Assembly: GCA_964585575.1 (NCBI GenBank)
Contig: CAZPEM010000189.1
Location: 1-5,052 of the forward strand
DNA length: 5,052 nucleotides
Source: UBA4655 sp964585575
Lineage (GTDB): Bacteria > Planctomycetota > Planctomycetia > Pirellulales > UBA1268
Direction: 5' to 3'
This document shows positions 4,975 to 5,052 of the stretch, in pieces; position 1 is the stretch's first letter; each line of letters begins with the position of its first letter. The notes under the pieces are model-generated. The model was given only the letters and a program-made list of their open reading frames with translations. It made no database searches and had not been told where the DNA came from. Made by a program: the position numbers and the translations under genes.

Positions 4975-5052
4975 GATGCTGAACGCCGAGGGAGCGGACG
5001 CGGAGGAGCCTCAGGCGTATCCTCGCCGAAGCGACGGAGTGTCTGCTCCCCC
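4975..5052 (+). repeat. Palindromic intergenic repeat, copy 3 (right end cut by window)
   Basis: Begins with GATGCTGAACGCC (4975-4987), as copy 2 does, then follows copy 1 closely. GGGAGCGGAC (4990-4999) pairs with GTCTGCTCCC (5041-5050) including one G·T pair. The inner hairpin has a CGAA loop (5027-5030; UUCG on minus). The right part past the C-run lies beyond the window. It is in the same orientation as copies 1 and 2. Confidence 0.9.

Noticed and set aside
1..5052. CRISPR array from the repeated units
   Set aside because: Repeats are about 115 bp with long stems, only three copies at irregular distances, with no spacers and no cas genes.

Overview
The window is very GC-rich (about two thirds or more G+C by eye), and its protein families point to a planctomycete (Planctomycetota, plausibly Pirellulales). 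The 160-residue gene at 1019-1501 and the 301-residue secreted protein at 117-1022 resemble lineage-restricted planctomycete hypotheticals. The gene at 3529-4599 looks like a degenerate relative of the planctomycete type of glucose-6-phosphate isomerase. This taxonomic call is inference from family resemblance, not from a marker gene.

Layout, left to right. Positions 1-103 hold copy 1 of a palindromic intergenic repeat. Positions 117-1501 hold a two-gene minus-strand operon: a small conserved planctomycete-type protein, then a signal-peptide protein, overlapping by ATGA. Positions 1502-1650 are non-coding with one short hairpin. Positions 1651-2496 encode a Cof-type HAD phosphatase on the minus strand. 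It is divergent from a small Rieske [2Fe-2S] protein on the plus strand (2515-2850). Only 18 bp separate the two start codons, and that spacer contains a near-symmetric -10-like sequence. The Rieske gene converges, with a 7 bp gap, on a metallo-beta-lactamase-fold hydrolase of the UPF0173 type (2858-3544, minus). The 5' end of that hydrolase gene overlaps by 16 bp the 3' end of the Pgi-like gene (3529-4599, minus).

Positions 4600-5052 carry no credible gene. They hold a partly decayed copy 2 of the palindromic repeat (about 4673-4802), a second large inverted-repeat element (4803-4933), and copy 3 of the repeat, cut by the window end (4975-5052). All three repeat copies have the same orientation and frame the six-gene block.

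No shared pathway links the six genes. The two minus-strand pairs (B-A at 117-1501; F-E at 2858-4599) are probably each co-transcribed, judged by gene overlap. The best candidates for something new are the Pgi-like protein that has apparently lost its phosphate-binding loops and catalytic region, the symmetric 18 bp divergent spacer that could give leaderless mRNAs in both directions, and the structured repeat family, whose minus-strand loop is UUCG or UACG (both UNCG class) in different copies.
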